Below are positions 51,402 through 59,403 of a DNA stretch of 64,000 bases, one piece after another. Position 1 is the stretch's first letter. Each line of letters starts with the position of its first letter. The DNA comes from Salinispira pacifica (GTDB taxonomy: Bacteria; Spirochaetota; Spirochaetia; DSM-27196; Salinispiraceae). Position numbers and translations under genes: made by a program. The notes under the pieces are model-generated. The model did not search any database. It saw only the letters and a list, made by a program, of their open reading frames with translations, and was not told the origin of the DNA. The stretch is from positions 3,718,799 through 3,782,798 of the forward strand of contig NC_023035.1 in the NCBI RefSeq assembly GCF_000507245.1, in the 5' to 3' direction.

Positions 51402-53078
51402 TCAGTTCAGAAGTTCTCCCCGGAATACTTTTTTCACCATTGCCACATCCGGGTCTTCCTGATCTTCTTCTTCCTGAATATCGCTATGGGTAATATCAAT
51501 TACAACATGAATTCCGAATAATTCCCGAATACTGTCGGCGATAAACTTTACGTCCTGCCGGGCGGTCCCCGCATGCATTGCCGTGCTGAACTGAATTGTG
51601 AGTTTCTCCCCTTCCTGTTTCCGTGCCACCGCAGAACTGAGGGTGGCTGCCAGAGTTTGACTTTCTTCCTGAATACGTTGAATGAGCTGCTGCCACTGTT
51701 GATCGCTGAGAATCGGGGAACCCTGGGAATCACCGGTTTCCGGTTGCTGAGGGACAGCCTCAGGGCTGTGAGCAGGGGATTCGGAAACTGCGTCCTCAGT
51801 ATCAGAAGTACCGGAGACAGAGGCTGAAGAGATCTCCTGAGACTTCAGGGAGTTTTCTGCAGAACGGGTTGGATCATCCGGCAGCCGGGAGACTGATTGT
51901 GAAACAACCTGGGATGGGTTTTCAGGCATGCGGGCAATTTCATGCTTCAGATTGTGAAGCCGTTCCACAAGCTCCTCGGGTTCCAGGTAGTTGGAAATCC
52001 GGGTGATTTTACTGATAAGAATTTCCAGCTCAAGTCTTGCGTTTACCGTATACCTGATATCCCGGTATGCCTGAAGAAGCATCTCCAGAATTTTCTCCAA
52101 CTGCGTGGACTTGAGAGCGTGAACAACTTTCTCTGAATAACTTTTCAGCGGATGTCCCAACAAGCCGTCCCGGTTAACTCCCTGGGCGGCGAACAGCAGT
52201 CCCCGGAAATAATCGCTGAGATCAATAATCAGCTGCTCAACGGAAATTCCCGCGGAAAACATGCCGTCAAGGTATTCCAGGGTTTCTTTTTCTTTTTGCC
52301 CGATTATCAGTTCAGTAAATCCGTTCAGTTCATCAATTCCAAGAAGGCCCAGTTTTTCCTTGATTTTTTCAAGGGTGATGTGCCCCTCCGAGAATGAGGC
52401 GACCTGATCAAAAAGGGTGTAGGCATCCCGCATGGAACCGGTGGACTCCCGGGCAATCCAGAAAAGAGCATCCTCATCGGATTTTATACCGATTTCATCC
52501 GCAGCCTCACCGAGAAGCTGAATGATCTCTTCAATGGGTATGAGCCGGAAATTAAACTGCTGGCATCTTGACCTGATGGTGGCCGGCACTTTATGAATTT
52601 CTGTGGTTGCAAAAATGAAGATGATATAATGAGGAGGTTCCTCGATAGTTTTCAGCAGCGCATTAAATGCAGAGTTTGAAAGCATATGAACTTCGTCGAT
52701 GATATAAATTTTATATCTGCTGCTCTGAGGAGGGAAAAGCACCTCGTCCTTGATTGCCCGGACATCATTCACCGAGGTATTGGATGCACCGTCAATTTCG
52801 ATAACATCCATTGCCACGCCTCTGCTGATCTCCTCGGCACCGGGATAGTCAAAACCTTCGGCAGTTCCCAGTTTGCTTTCATCGGGACAATTGAGAGCCC
52901 TGGCGAGAATTCGGGCGGTGGATGTTTTCCCGACCCCTCTGGGACCGGAGAACAGGTATGCATGAGCGATGCGCCGAGTCTTCAGCGCATTCAGGAGGGT
53001 GGCAGTTACAAATTCCTGTCCCACCAGTGTATCAAAATTCCGGGGTCTCTTCCGGCTTGCTGTCACTTCATATGCCAT
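51402..53078 (-). CDS. dnaX: DNA polymerase III subunit gamma/tau
   Basis: A 558-residue clamp-loader subunit. P-loop GPRGVGKT (45-52), DVIEIDGASNTSVNDVRAIKDEV, IIDEVHMLSNSAFNALLKTIEEPP (DExx box), and TTEIHKVPATIRSRCQQF are clear. The zinc module found between the P-loop and D-V-I-E-I-D in most bacteria is not there: only Cys64 remains of the four Cys. After about residue 365 the linker is Ser/Gln/Glu-rich and varies, then a C-terminal tau-like domain follows. No slippery site is apparent. ffs lies 34 bases upstream. Confidence 0.95.
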   Translation of the reverse strand: MAYEVTASRKRPRNFDTLVGQEFVTATLLNALKTRRIAHAYLFSGPRGVGKTSTARILARALNCPDESKLGTAEGFDYPGAEEISRGVAMDVIEIDGASNTSVNDVRAIKDEVLFPPQSSRYKIYIIDEVHMLSNSAFNALLKTIEEPPHYIIFIFATTEIHKVPATIRSRCQQFNFRLIPIEEIIQLLGEAADEIGIKSDEDALFWIARESTGSMRDAYTLFDQVASFSEGHITLEKIKEKLGLLGIDELNGFTELIIGQKEKETLEYLDGMFSAGISVEQLIIDLSDYFRGLLFAAQGVNRDGLLGHPLKSYSEKVVHALKSTQLEKILEMLLQAYRDIRYTVNARLELEILISKITRISNYLEPEELVERLHNLKHEIARMPENPSQVVSQSVSRLPDDPTRSAENSLKSQEISSASVSGTSDTEDAVSESPAHSPEAVPQQPETGDSQGSPILSDQQWQQLIQRIQEESQTLAATLSSAVARKQEGEKLTIQFSTAMHAGTARQDVKFIADSIRELFGIHVVIDITHSDIQEEEDQEDPDVAMVKKVFRGELLN

Positions 53079-53112
53079 GGCGCTATTTTACGGATTTTTT
53101 AAAATAAAAAAA

Positions 53113-53237
53113 CCCCTTCAGTCAGAAGTCAAGCGAACTGCGGCACACATACCAGTTACTTACCGCTGCTCCCTTCCGGGCCTGACGGGGTTGGGTAATG
53201 GCACATTGCACAGTGCCTGACAACATAACTAAAGGGG
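53113..53237 (-). ncRNA. ffs: SRP RNA (small bacterial, 4.5S-type) with terminator helix
   Basis: The minus strand holds the hallmark apical domain: GTCAGGCCCGGAAGGGAGCA and GCGGTA with the GGAA tetraloop, flanked by pairing strands. Outer strands CCCCUUUAG (53237-53229) and CUGAAGGGG (53121-53113) pair with one G-U, followed by a T-run (53112-53105), which acts as terminator. The gene ends 3 bases after tRNA-Ser(GGA) and precedes dnaX, as in many bacteria. End coordinates are estimates from the helix. Confidence 0.93.
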
Positions 53238-53240
53238 CGA

Positions 53241-53328
53241 CGGAGAGAGAGGGATTCGAACCCTCGGTACCCGGGTAGGGCACACACGCGTTCCAGGCGT
53301 GCACCTTCGACCGCTCGGTCATCTCTCC
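53241..53328 (-). tRNA. tRNA-Ser(GGA)
   Basis: An 88-base type II tRNA on the minus strand. GGAGAGA/TCTCTCC acceptor, discriminator G (53241), anticodon loop CTGGAAC, giving GGA, which reads UCC and UCU. Only 3 bases separate its 3' end from the 5' end of the SRP RNA. Confidence 0.97.
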
Positions 53329-53408
53329 AGTATCCTCCTGCTCATGCAGGAAGGTTATTCCTTTTTGCTGATCTACACTGCTGCGGGAAGCTGCGGTGTG
53401 CACAGCCA

Positions 53409-53482
53409 CGATCCCGAGTGGACTCGAACCACCGACCCTCAGTTCCGCAAACTGATGCTCTATCCAGCTGAGCTACGGGATC
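53409..53482 (-). tRNA. tRNA-Arg(GCG)
   Basis: A 74-base tRNA on the minus strand. Acceptor GATCCCG/CGGGATC, discriminator G (53409). Anticodon stem TCAGT/ACTGA, loop TTGCGGA, giving GCG (reads CGC, CGU). C35 and A20 in the D loop are arginine identity elements. Most bacteria use ACG (inosine) instead, so this is unusual. Confidence 0.93.
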
Positions 53483-53486
53483 AAAA

Positions 53487-53574
<88 letters not shown>

Positions 53575-53594
53575 AATTGTGCAGTATTGCACGC

Positions 53595-53623
53595 ATTGTA
53601 TAGATAATTTTTAAATAAATCAA
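53595..53623 (-). promoter_or_regulatory. Promoter of tRNA-Ser(GCT)
   Basis: Minus strand: TTGATT (53618-53623), 17 bases, TACAAT (53595-53600); tRNA begins 21 bases after the -10 box. It may also drive tRNA-Arg and the SRP RNA. Confidence 0.7.
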
Positions 53624-53657
53624 ACCATTATGGAAATAAATTCTCCGGATTGATTAA

Positions 53658-53745
53658 CGGAGAGGGTGGGATTCGAACCCACGGTACGGGGCTACCGTAC
53701 AACGGTTTTCAAGACCGCCTCCTTAAACCACTCGGACACCTCTCC
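53658..53745 (-). tRNA. tRNA-Ser(TGA)
   Basis: An 88-base type II tRNA on the minus strand. GGAGAGG/CCTCTCC acceptor, discriminator G (53658), anticodon loop CTTGAAA, giving TGA, which reads UCA and other UCN by wobble. It is the first gene of the RNA cluster. Confidence 0.97.
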
Positions 53746-53760
53746 AATTAGCGAGGCCTA

Positions 53761-53789
53761 AATATATAGAACGTATTTTGCTTTGTCAA
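53761..53789 (-). promoter_or_regulatory. Promoter of tRNA-Ser(TGA) cluster
   Basis: Minus strand: a perfect TTGACA (53784-53789), 17-base spacer and TATATT (53761-53766), close to the sigma-70 consensus, 15 bases before the tRNA. Confidence 0.85.
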
Positions 53790-53868
53790 TAAGGTCCCTT
53801 TTTCAGCCCCTCGGTTCCCCCGGGAACCAGTTGTTGTTCCCTATACCCGTTTTCCACACTCCTTTAGA

Positions 53869-54699
53869 ATGATCAGGATGATGATGCATTTTTCTTCCCG
53901 AGAATCGGTTTCAATAATGGATCCCGGGGAATTACCGGGCAATACCATTCAAGCAGCCAGAGTGTTGCTGGGAAGCTACATTGTCCTGGCAGATAAACCC
54001 CGAAGCGATGAAAAGACCGTCATTCCCCGCTGCGGCGGAATGATCATTGAGACAGAGGCATATACCCTGGACGACCCTGCTTCACATTCATTCGGCGGCA
54101 GGACACAGCGTAACCGGGTAATGTTCGCAGAGGCCGGATTTCTCTACGTGTACCGCAGCTACGGAATACACCACTGCATGAATATCGTCACCTGCGATCC
54201 GGGTTCCGGTGAAGCGGTTCTTATCAGGTCCCTGCTGCCTATCTTCGGACTGAGGGAGATGCAGGAGCGCCGCTTCCCGGAATCAATTACGGAAAAACAA
54301 CCGTCTCCTGCCGGTCATGAAATTACCGGTGATGATCCCGCCGGACATAATCTCCCGGAGAAACAGAAAAAACGTCTTTGTTCAGGACCGGGAAATGTAT
54401 GCAGAGCGCTGGGTGTGGATATGAGCTATAACGGGTTTCCTGTGTGTGTGGGAGAAGGCTCACATGAACTTGAGGGGCCGGATGTGTCTGGAAACTCCGG
54501 AATATTTCTGATTGAAGGAGCTGAGATGGAGCGTGTTTATCCGGTTGGTCTTGTGGAGGGATTTCCCGATTCTTTCACCCGTGAGATACGGGTTTCACCC
54601 AGAATCGGAATTACGAAAAACCCCCATGCTCCCAGAAGGTTTTTTTATTCTCTTCCCGGATATGTCAGTCGTTCAACAACAGGTCGTACAATCGCTTGA
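53869..54699 (+). CDS. 3-methyladenine DNA glycosylase (AAG/MPG family)
   Basis: A 276-residue base-excision-repair glycosylase that removes 3-methyladenine, hypoxanthine and related bases. Family marks: AARVLLGSYIV, GGMIIETEAYTLDDPASHSF (active-site Glu), GGRTQRNRVMF, LYVYRSYGIHHCMNIV, and CSGPGNVCRALGVD. An insert of about 25 residues (PESITEKQPSPAGHEITG region) is longer than in relatives. The N terminus is uncertain: several ATG codons at 53869-53886, an AGGA favouring a later one. Its 3' end overlaps parB by 35 bases (convergent). Confidence 0.92.
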   Translation: MIRMMMHFSSRESVSIMDPGELPGNTIQAARVLLGSYIVLADKPRSDEKTVIPRCGGMIIETEAYTLDDPASHSFGGRTQRNRVMFAEAGFLYVYRSYGIHHCMNIVTCDPGSGEAVLIRSLLPIFGLREMQERRFPESITEKQPSPAGHEITGDDPAGHNLPEKQKKRLCSGPGNVCRALGVDMSYNGFPVCVGEGSHELEGPDVSGNSGIFLIEGAEMERVYPVGLVEGFPDSFTREIRVSPRIGITKNPHAPRRFFYSLPGYVSRSTTGRTIA

Positions 54700-55651
54700 G
54701 ATCATCTTTGCTGTAATAATGAATTTCTATGCGGCCCTTTTCTTCGCTTCCCTTTATGTCCACTTTGCTGCCGGTATGCTTGATCAGCGCTTCTTCCATA
54801 TCCCAGAGCGCCGGTGTTTTCCTGCCGTGATCCGAACCGGGATGGGAGTCGTCATCTCCTGACTGCACCCGGGCGCCGCCGGTAAGCTCAAGAACCTGTT
54901 CCCGCAGATCCTCATTATCTCCTTCCGGTTCTCCCGGGGCACTGAGCTCTGCATGCAATCCGTCAACATGAAAACCGTCGTTGATCATCCGTGCAGCCTT
55001 TTCCGCCAATCGCACCGACAAGCCTTCCTGACGAATCAGATCATATAATTCCTTCAGCTGATCGCTGTGCTGCTCATTGACTGATAAAAGAGCCTTGGCG
55101 TGTCCGGCACTGATTTCCCGGTCTCTGATCCCGGTACGCACCTCATCGGGCAAGCGCAGCAGTCTCAGGGCGTTTGCGATGGCTGAACGGCTTTTCCCCA
55201 GCTTTCGGGAAACCTCTTCCTGGGTGTAGCCGAAACGGTCCATCAGACTTCTATATCCCTGTGCTTCTTCAATGGCATTAAGATCTTCCCGCTGAATGTT
55301 TTCAATAAGCCCGATTTCAAGCTTATCTTCATCGCTGAATTTTTTCAGTACAACCGGAATGGTCTGAAGCCCGGCAATTCCCGCAGCACGGTAACGGCGC
55401 TCCCCGGCTATGATCATATAGCGGCCGTTACTCTGGGGTTCCGCTACTATTGGCTGAATAATGCCCTTTTCGGCAATGGATGATGCAAGCTCATCCAGCT
55501 GTTCCTGCCTGAATTCCTTTCTGGGCTGATCCGGATTGGGAAAGAGTTGGGAGATTGATACTTCCTGTACAGATTCACCCTGATTGCGGGCATCCTCTAC
55601 GGTTTCCGGCATCAGGGAACTGAGTCCCCGGCCGAGCCCTTTCTTAGCCAC
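54665..55651 (-). CDS. parB: Chromosome-partitioning protein ParB
   Basis: A 328-residue ParB. KGLGRGLSSLM starts it; FPNPDQPRKEFR and the CTP-binding box GERRYRAAGIAGL with ENIQREDLNAIEEAQGY lead to the helix-turn-helix (TQEEVSRKLGKSRSAIANALRLL). A linker with acidic and Gly/Asp/Ser-rich stretch (about 225-275) separates the C-terminal dimer domain. It binds parS (two sites at 59215 and 59260) and slides along DNA using CTP. It overlaps parA by 8 bases. Confidence 0.96.
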   Translation of the reverse strand: MAKKGLGRGLSSLMPETVEDARNQGESVQEVSISQLFPNPDQPRKEFRQEQLDELASSIAEKGIIQPIVAEPQSNGRYMIIAGERRYRAAGIAGLQTIPVVLKKFSDEDKLEIGLIENIQREDLNAIEEAQGYRSLMDRFGYTQEEVSRKLGKSRSAIANALRLLRLPDEVRTGIRDREISAGHAKALLSVNEQHSDQLKELYDLIRQEGLSVRLAEKAARMINDGFHVDGLHAELSAPGEPEGDNEDLREQVLELTGGARVQSGDDDSHPGSDHGRKTPALWDMEEALIKHTGSKVDIKGSEEKGRIEIHYYSKDDLKRLYDLLLND

Positions 55652-56399
55652 GCTGAATTACCTCTTTTGCCAGTTCATGGTAGCTCTTGGCACCTGCACA
55701 ACCGGGATCATACTGATTAATGGGAACAGAATGGGAGGGGGCCTCGGAAAGTCTGATATTCCGGGGGATTATGGATTTATACACAAGGTTTCCAAAATAT
55801 CCAACAACTTCTTTTACCACGTCCTGAGCCAGGCGGGTTCTGGAATCATACATGGTGAAAATGATTCCGCCGATTTTCAATGCCGGATTACTGGAGCGCT
55901 GCACCATTTTAATACTCTGCATCAGCTGAGTAATTCCTTCCAGTGCGAAGTATTCAGTCTGAAGAGGAATAAACACCTCATCTGCGGCGGTCAGACCATT
56001 CAGGGTAAGAATACCCAGGCTGGGAGGACAATCGATGAAGATGTAATCATAGTCTTCCTTGATGCTGAGAAGAGCTTCTTTGAGATAATATTCCCGATTG
56101 GTAACTTCAACCAGCTCAACAGTAGCACCGGATAAATCGGGACTTGCGGGGATGATCTTCAGGTTTTTGACCGATGTCTCCTGAACACAGGAATTAAACG
56201 GACTCTGCCCCGTGATCAGTTCATAGATTCCCGTATTCTGAACATCCGCACCCACGCTGGAACTGAGATTGCACTGAGGATCAAAATCCACCAGCATTAC
56301 CTTTTTGCCTTCTTCAGCCAGGTAAGCACCCAGGTTCGCTGCGGATGTGGTTTTGCCCACTCCGCCTTTCTGATTTGCAAATACAATTATTCTGCCCAT
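55644..56399 (-). CDS. parA: Chromosome-partitioning ATPase ParA/Soj
   Basis: A 251-residue ParA. The deviant Walker A KGGVGKTTSAANL, VDFDPQCNLSSS (A'), YDYIFIDCPPSLGIL (Walker B) and the C-terminal YDSRTRLAQDV are clear. It forms ATP-dependent gradients on the nucleoid that move ParB-parS. No N-terminal HTH, so it is the chromosomal type. No Shine-Dalgarno; the -10 box ends 8 bases before the ATG. Confidence 0.97.
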   Translation of the reverse strand: MGRIIVFANQKGGVGKTTSAANLGAYLAEEGKKVMLVDFDPQCNLSSSVGADVQNTGIYELITGQSPFNSCVQETSVKNLKIIPASPDLSGATVELVEVTNREYYLKEALLSIKEDYDYIFIDCPPSLGILTLNGLTAADEVFIPLQTEYFALEGITQLMQSIKMVQRSSNPALKIGGIIFTMYDSRTRLAQDVVKEVVGYFGNLVYKSIIPRNIRLSEAPSHSVPINQYDPGCAGAKSYHELAKEVIQRG

Positions 56400-56407
56400 A
56401 CCGCGTT

Positions 56408-56436
56408 AGTATATTAAATGAAAACGTTTATGTCAT
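56408..56436 (-). promoter_or_regulatory. Promoter of parAB (leaderless)
   Basis: Minus strand: ATGACA (56431-56436, five of six consensus), 17-base spacer, TATACT (56408-56413), with the ATG of parA 8 bases later. Transcription should start at the start codon or a base or two before. Confidence 0.75.
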
Positions 56437-56472
56437 TCCAAATCTATTTAATTCTCACAGGGGAATGAAATA

Positions 56473-56501
56473 TTCTCAAACGAAAGGATCTGTGCTATAC
56501 A
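56473..56501 (+). promoter_or_regulatory. Promoter of trhO (leaderless)
   Basis: TTCTCA (56473-56478), 17 bases, TATACA (56496-56501), then 8 bases to ATG. No Shine-Dalgarno sequence. Confidence 0.55.
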
Positions 56502-56509
56502 GTATTATT

Positions 56510-57376
56510 ATGAGCAAAATACTAAACAAAGAAACAATGTTTCACTTTTCCAACTTTTACCACTTCAGCGGCGTGGCAAATTTATCTGAACTGAAGTCAG
56601 AAATTCTCACCCTGGGTGAACGATTACAGGTTATCGGTCTGATCATTCTTGCCGAGGAAGGAATCAATGCAACGGCAGCATCAACCGACAGCATGAAACT
56701 GGATGAATTCACCGACGAGCTTCAAAACATACTGCAGGTGAAGTTCCGGAATATCAAACGATCCTCTGCGCTTCTGAGACGAAGTCCCTTCAGAAAACTT
56801 AAGATAAAGATTCGAAAAGAAATTGTTACCCTTGGTGTGGAGGGAATAGATCCCGCCCGGGATGCAGGTACATATGTGGAACCCGAGGAATGGAACAACC
56901 TTATATCCGATCCTGACGTTCTGCTGGTGGATACCAGAAATGTGTACGAGTACCGCCTGGGAAGCTTCCAGGGTGCGGTGGATCCCCGAACCTTGAATTT
57001 CCGTCAATTCCCAGAAAAGCTCCAAAAAATAATTGAGTCACAAAAACCGAAGAAGCTGGCCATGTTCTGCACCGGGGGGATCCGCTGCGAAAAAGCCACA
57101 GCCGTTGCCAGGCAGATGGGCATCGAAGATGTATATCATCTCAAGGGAGGGATTCTGGAATATTTTGAACGAATTCCCAGCTCCCAGAGTACATGGAACG
57201 GCTCCTGTTTTGTATTTGATGGACGAATAACGGTTAATCAGAATCTGGAAGCAAAACCTGAACCTCTTTGCTCTGCCTGCGGGCAGGTTAAAACGAAAAG
57301 TCCCGAGACCGGGGAATATGAATGTCATCAATGTGTGGAATATCCCATGAAGAAAAATCAGGTCGCGTTACCGTAA
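56510..57376 (+). CDS. trhO: tRNA uridine(34) hydroxylase / rhodanese (TrhO)
   Basis: A 288-residue protein of the YceA/TrhO family, which hydroxylates U34 of tRNAs on the way to cmo5U/mo5U. FYHFSGVANLSELKSEI and LIILAEEGINATAAS make the N-terminal domain; the rhodanese part has LLVDTRNVYEYRLGSF and the active-site loop CTGGIRCEKAT (Cys nucleophile). A Cys-x2-Cys/Cys-x2-Cys zinc-like end (CSACGQ and CHQC) is present. The start at 56510 is 8 bases after a -10 box; the frame runs upstream without support. Followed by a terminator. Confidence 0.92.
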   Translation: MSKILNKETMFHFSNFYHFSGVANLSELKSEILTLGERLQVIGLIILAEEGINATAASTDSMKLDEFTDELQNILQVKFRNIKRSSALLRRSPFRKLKIKIRKEIVTLGVEGIDPARDAGTYVEPEEWNNLISDPDVLLVDTRNVYEYRLGSFQGAVDPRTLNFRQFPEKLQKIIESQKPKKLAMFCTGGIRCEKATAVARQMGIEDVYHLKGGILEYFERIPSSQSTWNGSCFVFDGRITVNQNLEAKPEPLCSACGQVKTKSPETGEYECHQCVEYPMKKNQVALP

Positions 57377-57382
57377 TACCAC

Positions 57383-57409
57383 CGGCAGAACTGCCGTTTA
57401 AATTTTTTT
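57383..57409 (+). terminator. Rho-independent terminator of trhO
   Basis: CGGCA-GAAC-TGCCG (57383-57396 core) and, after TTTAAA, seven T (57403-57409). Short stem but correct position. Confidence 0.65.
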
Positions 57410-57493
57410 CTCACCCCTTTAAACAAATTTCTCTTGTCTGCCGATTATCGAAATATATATGCTGTACATATTGCTGCACATCATATACTGAAA

Positions 57494-57516
57494 TATTAAC
57501 ACATACGTTTTATACT
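57494..57516 (+). promoter_or_regulatory. -10 region of the adenosine deaminase promoter
   Basis: TATACT at 57511-57516, with a CTGAAA -35-like hexamer 17 bases upstream (57488-57493). As the -10 ends one base before the ATG at 57518, that ATG would lie upstream of the transcription start, so a later start is preferred. Confidence 0.5.
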
Positions 57517-57541
57517 AATGGGTAATAAAGTGAGCGTACTT

Positions 57542-58615
57542 ATGAATACAGACAAGAAGAAATCCATACTCACCAGCCGGAAATACATGTGTAAATTTCC
57601 CAAGATAGAATTACACCGGCATCTGGAGGGTACCTTTGATCCTGCAACACTGTATTCCATAGCCAAGAAAAACGGTTTGGATGTCCCCGGGGATTTTGAG
57701 GAATTCAAAACCACCATCCAATTCCCCAGAGAAGAGGAACCTGACTTTCTGCTGTTCCTGAGTAAGTTCCGCACTGACTGGTACGCAAGTCACGATGATG
57801 TGGAAAAGATTGCCTATAATTCCGTCTACAAAATGAAAGAAGATGGAATTTTCTATATTGAACTGCGCTTCAGTCCTGAACACTTTTCACTCCAGAATGA
57901 TTTCGACCGCAGGGAGATTACCAAACTGGTAATCGATGCCGGCAACAAAGCAGCGAAAGATGCCGGGTTTCATATCCGATATCTGATCACCTTCAACCGA
58001 AACAAGCAGACCCCGGAAGAGATGATCAGCCTTTATAAAATGATCAAGGATCTGGGCATACCTGAAATTGTGGGAATTGACCTGGCCGGTGATGAGATGA
58101 ACTATCCACCGGAGCTGTTCGATTCGTTTTTCTCTCAAATTCAAAGCGATAAACTATACAAAGCCACAGTACATGCAGGTGAAGTCACCGACAGCGACCA
58201 GATTTGGACGGCAGTAACAAAGCTGCACGCCAAACGAATCGGCCATGGAACCAGTTCAATCAACGATCCCAAGCTTCAGGAATACCTGAAAGAGCATTTT
58301 ATTGTGCTGGAGCAGTGCATTACATCCAATTATCAGACCGGATCATGGAAAGATGAGTCAAACCATCCCATGGGCGCCCTCCACCGTAATGGAGTTCCGG
58401 TGACTATCAATTCCGACGATCCGTCCATCCAGAACACCGATCTGACCGATGACTATATCAAGGCCGTCACCTATTTTGATTTCAGCCTGGAGGATCTGGT
58501 ACAACTCAACCTGACAGCCCTGAAAGCTACATTTCTCAGCGGCAGTAAAAAACAGAAATTGATCGATGAGTATGCCTCCGCAGTGAAACGCTTCCGGCAA
58601 TTCACCGGTCTCTGA
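57542..58615 (+). CDS. Adenosine deaminase family protein
   Basis: A 357-residue (from 57542) amidohydrolase that should convert adenosine (or adenine-type purine) to inosine. Motifs: KIELHRHLEG (metal His pair), ATVHAGEVTDS (H-A-G-E, His and Glu), RIGHGTS, and INSDDPSIQ (Asp). The start is not certain: 57518, GTG 57530 and 57542 are in frame; the -10 box argues against the first. The protein tail overlaps the convergent YigZ-family gene by 14 bases. True adenosine specificity versus adenine deaminase cannot be decided from the motifs seen. Confidence 0.87.
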   Translation: MNTDKKKSILTSRKYMCKFPKIELHRHLEGTFDPATLYSIAKKNGLDVPGDFEEFKTTIQFPREEEPDFLLFLSKFRTDWYASHDDVEKIAYNSVYKMKEDGIFYIELRFSPEHFSLQNDFDRREITKLVIDAGNKAAKDAGFHIRYLITFNRNKQTPEEMISLYKMIKDLGIPEIVGIDLAGDEMNYPPELFDSFFSQIQSDKLYKATVHAGEVTDSDQIWTAVTKLHAKRIGHGTSSINDPKLQEYLKEHFIVLEQCITSNYQTGSWKDESNHPMGALHRNGVPVTINSDDPSIQNTDLTDDYIKAVTYFDFSLEDLVQLNLTALKATFLSGSKKQKLIDEYASAVKRFRQFTGL

Positions 58616-59198
58616 GGGTACGCCTCCCCCTGCTGATATCCTGAACAATGTTTTCCAGGGCCGAAAGATCCTGATTTTCCACATCAATTTCCACACATAC
58701 CTCTTCATGAAATTCAGTATTAACTATTTCTGCAGCCAGATCTTTCATCCTTCGGGCTACCTCCTCAAACTCCCCATACGAGAGCTCAAGCCTGAGATGT
58801 TTTTTTTCCTTCTTCTCTTCAACAGTACAGCTTTCAACCGCCAGTTGAGCTGCCCGGGTATATGCTTTAACCAGGCCGCCGGTGCCAAGTTTTGTACCGC
58901 CGAAATATCGCACTGTGGTCAGCAGAGCATTTCTGATGCCTGATCCCCGCAGAACCTCCATTGTAGGCCTTCCCGACGTTCCTTTCGGTTCTCCATCATC
59001 GGTCATTCCCAGGATCTCAGACCATTCATCTCCAATCACAAAGGCATATACCACATGGTTTGATTGGGGATGGCTCTGTTTTACATCTGAAATAATATCC
59101 TGAGCTTCGCTTCGACTCTCCACATAATGGATGCGGGATTTAAACTTGGATTTTTTTACTTCTAAAAGGCTTTCCTGGGATTCTATGGGGATTTTCAT
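58602..59198 (-). CDS. YigZ/IMPACT-family protein
   Basis: A 198-residue protein of the YigZ/IMPACT family. SKFKSRIHYVESRSEAQDII at the start, HVVYAFVIGDEWSEILGMTDDGEPKGTSGRP (in pieces) and LLTTVRYFGGTKLGTGGLVKAYTRA are typical; a ferredoxin-like C-terminal domain follows. Function is not established; members bind nucleic acid or ribosomes. The ATG at 59198 has AGGAG upstream. The frame is open to 59231 because it runs across a parS site. Confidence 0.92.
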   Translation of the reverse strand: MKIPIESQESLLEVKKSKFKSRIHYVESRSEAQDIISDVKQSHPQSNHVVYAFVIGDEWSEILGMTDDGEPKGTSGRPTMEVLRGSGIRNALLTTVRYFGGTKLGTGGLVKAYTRAAQLAVESCTVEEKKEKKHLRLELSYGEFEEVARRMKDLAAEIVNTEFHEEVCVEIDVENQDLSALENIVQDISRGRRTLRDR

Positions 59199-59214
59199 CG
59201 TATTCTCCTGCCAA

Positions 59215-59230
59215 TGTTCCACGTGGAACA
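59215..59230. other. parS: parS centromere site 1
   Basis: TGTTCCACGTGGAACA, a perfect 16-base palindrome matching the bacterial parS consensus (TGTTtCACGTGaAACA). It lies 17 bases upstream of the YigZ-family start codon. Confidence 0.9.
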
Positions 59231-59259
59231 ATATGATCCATATAGGTTATGTCCGGTTT

Positions 59260-59275
59260 TGTTCCACGTGGAACA
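59260..59275. other. parS: parS centromere site 2
   Basis: A second identical copy, TGTTCCACGTGGAACA, with centres 45 bases apart. Together with parAB 3 kb away, it marks the origin-proximal partition region. Confidence 0.9.
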
Positions 59276-59345
59276 AAAACCCGGACATCCGTCAACTTCC
59301 TTCCAAAGCAACAATATCCTGCATAAGCATAAACTTGGAAAGGGA

Positions 59346-59378
59346 TAAAAAAAAGACCGGATCGAGTTGATCCGGTCT
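59346..59378 (-). terminator. Rho-independent terminator of gyrBA
   Basis: On the minus strand, AGACCGGATC / GATCCGGTCT with a 5-base loop, followed by a T-run (59353-59347). It lies 26 bases after the gyrA stop. Confidence 0.9.
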
Positions 59379-59403
59379 GAATGGTTAATGGTTAGGAGAT
59401 AGA

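Noticed and set aside
51402..52000. Programmed frameshift for a short gamma form of DnaX
   Set aside because: No A-AAA-AAG-type slippery run with a stem was seen in the expected part.
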